This document shows, piece after piece, positions 59,827-61,671 of a DNA stretch of 61,671 bases. The stretch's first letter is position 1. Every line of letters begins with the position of its first letter. Under the pieces are notes generated by a model that did not search any database, was not told where the DNA came from, and saw only the letters and a program-made list of their open reading frames with translations. Source of the DNA: an uncultured Dysosmobacter sp. (lineage in GTDB: Bacteria > Bacillota > Clostridia > Oscillospirales > Oscillospiraceae); the NCBI GenBank assembly GCA_947625655.1, contig CANQPD010000018.1, positions 1-61,671 on the forward strand, written 5' to 3'. The translations under genes and the position numbers were made by a program.

Positions 59827-60654
59827 ATGCCACGAGTCTATAGATTTAAAAATGCAGATGACTTCGAGGAATCCTGTTACAGATTAGGAATTCCATGGGT
59901 ACCACCTCAGGTTATAAAATTGAACCGAAAGATGAAGCAAGAGTGGCAAAGGAAAGTACTCTGCGGGAAAATCAAGGTTCATAAATATAGGGAAAGGAAT
60001 AAACGCTTTCTGGATAGATACAGGGAATGTCTAAAAGAAGCTACCAGAATTAACGGGGTAGTAGACCCGGATTCTTTACCTCCCGATGTAAGGGCATACT
60101 TCTTGGAAAAGAAGAGGAGGAGAGAATATCACAGAAGATTCGGAAAGGTTATCAAAGAAAGGGACATCAAGATTTACCTTCATAAATGGTATCCGTGGTC
60201 TTATAACTACAAGGGAGAACCAGCAGTAGTATTACAGGGATTCTATTCATTGAAGGCCGCTAGAAAAAGGTTTTTAACCTATTATGGCAGGGAGAATCTG
60301 AAAGCAGTACACTGGATAAAAGGAAAAACGGCATTAGAGAAGAAGTTTGTTATAGGTCAATCTCTACTTATTGCTGGGAAAAGGAAGAAGCCAATATCTA
60401 AGATACTGTTAACCGAAGTATACCGAAACTCGAAGTCTTCAGCCCAGAGGGAATTAGGGAAAAGAATTGCTCGGAAAAAGAGACTCGGATCTCAACAGAA
60501 AGAAAAGTACTTTTTGAACTTGGTAGATAAGTTTAATTATGGAACAAAAGAATATAGAACTGTTCTCAAGCCTATTCCGGAAAAGCTTATTAAGCTATCG
60601 AAGGCTAAAGAGATTGAGTCCAAAAGAAAGAAGGCTCTTTACGAAGAAGAGTGA
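59827..60654 (+). CDS. Very basic protein of unknown function (275 aa)
   Basis: Strongly basic and Tyr-rich (KYRERNKRFLDRYRE, EKKRRREYHRRFGK). It is predicted mostly helical, with a beta-rich centre (AVVLQGFYSLKAARKRFLTY). It is probably a nucleic-acid-binding protein. It is 6 nt after the previous stop. No recognised domain. Confidence 0.6.
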   Translation: MPRVYRFKNADDFEESCYRLGIPWVPPQVIKLNRKMKQEWQRKVLCGKIKVHKYRERNKRFLDRYRECLKEATRINGVVDPDSLPPDVRAYFLEKKRRREYHRRFGKVIKERDIKIYLHKWYPWSYNYKGEPAVVLQGFYSLKAARKRFLTYYGRENLKAVHWIKGKTALEKKFVIGQSLLIAGKRKKPISKILLTEVYRNSKSSAQRELGKRIARKKRLGSQQKEKYFLNLVDKFNYGTKEYRTVLKPIPEKLIKLSKAKEIESKRKKALYEEE

Positions 60655-61081
60655 CTTAACTTGGGACCAATTAAAAGTGGCATTAGCATATAAGGCTATA
60701 ACTAAACGTTCTGTTATCAGTTCCATAAAATGGACTAAAAGACATTGGTCAGAATATCAAAAGGCAGTACTAAGAAGGTTGGGTGGAATGCCTATGGTGA
60801 GAAGAAGACTCGAACAGAAGTTTATTCTCAAAGAACTATTAACTCAGGGATTTGTACCAATATCCCAGTTCAAGATGAAAACCAAAACTGGATGGTATGC
60901 CTACATAATAACTAACCAAAAGGTATGCGGAGAACACTATATCTATCCTGAACACTTTGCTCATGATTACCGAGCAAATAAAAAAGGCTATAGATATATA
61001 AGTGAAGCTTTTTCAGGGATAGGACAGGAAGGATATACAAGAATCTATTATACAGCATATAAAAATGGTTATGCAAAATGA
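60539..61081 (+). CDS. Unknown basic protein, overlapping the previous gene (180 aa)
   Basis: The ATG at 60539 lies 116 nt inside the previous gene in another frame. Alternatives are TTG or GTG codons nearer 60654 (for example GTG at 60678), so the real start is uncertain. The body has Tyr/Arg-rich regions (HWSEYQKAVLRRLGGMPMVR, GWYAYIITNQKVCGEHYIYP). It ends in ATGA overlap with the next gene. Function unknown. Confidence 0.5.
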   Translation: MEQKNIELFSSLFRKSLLSYRRLKRLSPKERRLFTKKSDLTWDQLKVALAYKAITKRSVISSIKWTKRHWSEYQKAVLRRLGGMPMVRRRLEQKFILKELLTQGFVPISQFKMKTKTGWYAYIITNQKVCGEHYIYPEHFAHDYRANKKGYRYISEAFSGIGQEGYTRIYYTAYKNGYAK

Positions 61082-61338
61082 CGGTAGTAAATAAAAGGGA
61101 ACCAGAAAACCCATGGGATGGAGTAAAACTCATAGTGGGGGTCAAAAGGTATTATACCGAAAATGATAATGCAGTAGATGATACATACACTCAGGAAGGT
61201 GAACCTTTTGAAGTAAAAAACCAGAATGAGTTCACTCAAAAAGTAGAAGCTATCAGGGATAAAAATGTATTCCTGAAAGCTATGGCAGTCCAAGAAAACA
61301 GAGAGATATATACTCAAAAGTTTATCACGAAACTATAA
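61078..61338 (+). CDS. Hypothetical small protein (86 aa)
   Basis: An acidic protein beginning MTVVNKREPENPWDG, with beta strands followed by a C-terminal helix. It overlaps the preceding gene by 4 nt (ATGA). The 40-nt gap after it contains a weak A/T-rich leader for the next gene. No recognised family. Confidence 0.55.
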   Translation: MTVVNKREPENPWDGVKLIVGVKRYYTENDNAVDDTYTQEGEPFEVKNQNEFTQKVEAIRDKNVFLKAMAVQENREIYTQKFITKL

Positions 61339-61378
61339 TCAATCAAACATTTTTCAAACACCTTTAATCAATTCAATT

Positions 61379-61671
61379 ATGGCAAAGAAAAAAGCTGCAG
61401 CAAAAGAAGTAGAACGTAAGGTTCTCGGTAATGGGGTTATCCTCATCAAATACGATGACGGTTCCTATGCAATCCTGACTCCCATCTCGGCAGAAGACGC
61501 CGAGGAAATCTTCGGCGGGGAATCTGAGGATTCTGACGATGAAGACGAAGACGGCGACGAGGATGAAGACTCCGACGAAGACGACGAAGATTCCGATGAG
61601 GATGACGAAGACGATGACGATGAGTCAGATGAAGACGAGGATTCTGACGACGAGGACGAAGATGAAGACGA
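61379..61671 (+). CDS. Very acidic protein, cut by the window end (partial)
   Basis: It starts at ATG 61379 with MAKKKAAAKEVERKV, then a short beta-like region (GNGVILIKYDDGSYAIL). From residue about 46 it is almost only Asp, Glu and Ser to the window end (DDEDEDGDEDEDSDEDDE). The codons use GAC and GAG like the capsid and SSB genes. It may be a DNA mimic or a structural acidic protein. The reading frame is open at the last base, so the full length is unknown. Confidence 0.65.
   Translation, partial: MAKKKAAAKEVERKVLGNGVILIKYDDGSYAILTPISAEDAEEIFGGESEDSDDEDEDGDEDEDSDEDDEDSDEDDEDDDDESDEDEDSDDEDEDED

Overview
The window is a 61.7-kb piece of a tailed double-stranded DNA phage with a contractile tail (myovirus type). 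It very probably infects a member of the Bacteroidota. The host inference rests on three things read from the sequence: one near-perfect Bacteroides-type promoter at 59183-59213 (TTTG, 19 nt, TATATTTG), AT-rich gene starts without Shine-Dalgarno sequences, and BACON-like and PKD-like Ig folds in virion proteins. No integrase or repressor is visible, so I infer a virulent lifestyle. Neither genome end is in the window: the first and last genes are cut.

Layout. (1) 1-272 is the 3' end of a rightward gene, closed by a bidirectional terminator. (2) 329-1741 is a leftward cassette of five small genes, two of them membrane proteins, followed by a leftward HNH endonuclease gene (1834-2361). (3) 2380-33430 is a long rightward module. 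It has a divergent cytosine-C5 methyltransferase, a membrane-anchored spanin-like protein, an intein-containing large terminase, portal, protease-scaffold, decoration protein, major capsid protein, neck and connector proteins, sheath, tube, a frameshifted tail chaperone, tape measure, a P2/Mu-like baseplate (LysM, hub, spike, gp25-like, J-like, I-like), a lysis amidase and a large fibre-like protein. (4) 33527-34174 is a lone leftward sigma-factor-like gene. (5) 34345-59165 is the replication, recombination and nucleotide module: DnaB-like helicase, primase, UvsW-like helicase, two dUTP-hydrolysing enzyme candidates, three thymidylate-synthase-fold proteins, three tRNAs, family-A polymerase, GroES-like protein, SSB, RecA, 5' nuclease, P-loop kinase, SbcD/SbcC, Hjc-like resolvase and a NusG-like protein. 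(6) From 59254 a host-type promoter drives a set of unknown basic proteins that ends in a very acidic protein cut by the window edge.

The most notable points are these. Three thymidylate-synthase-fold genes lie within 3.5 kb and all carry Asp where classical thymidylate synthases have the dUMP-selecting Asn. Intrinsic terminators or terminator-like hairpins lie inside operons with too little space after them for a promoter, in a phage that encodes NusG-like and sigma-like proteins. A cluster of palindromes, including a perfect 36-bp one, fills the gap at 40.1-40.3 kb. A family of six related HNH endonucleases, one inside the terminase intein, sits beside or within core genes. A classical T TTT TTC -1 slippery site lies in the tail chaperone gene.

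All functions are assigned by reading motifs and gene order. No database search was run.
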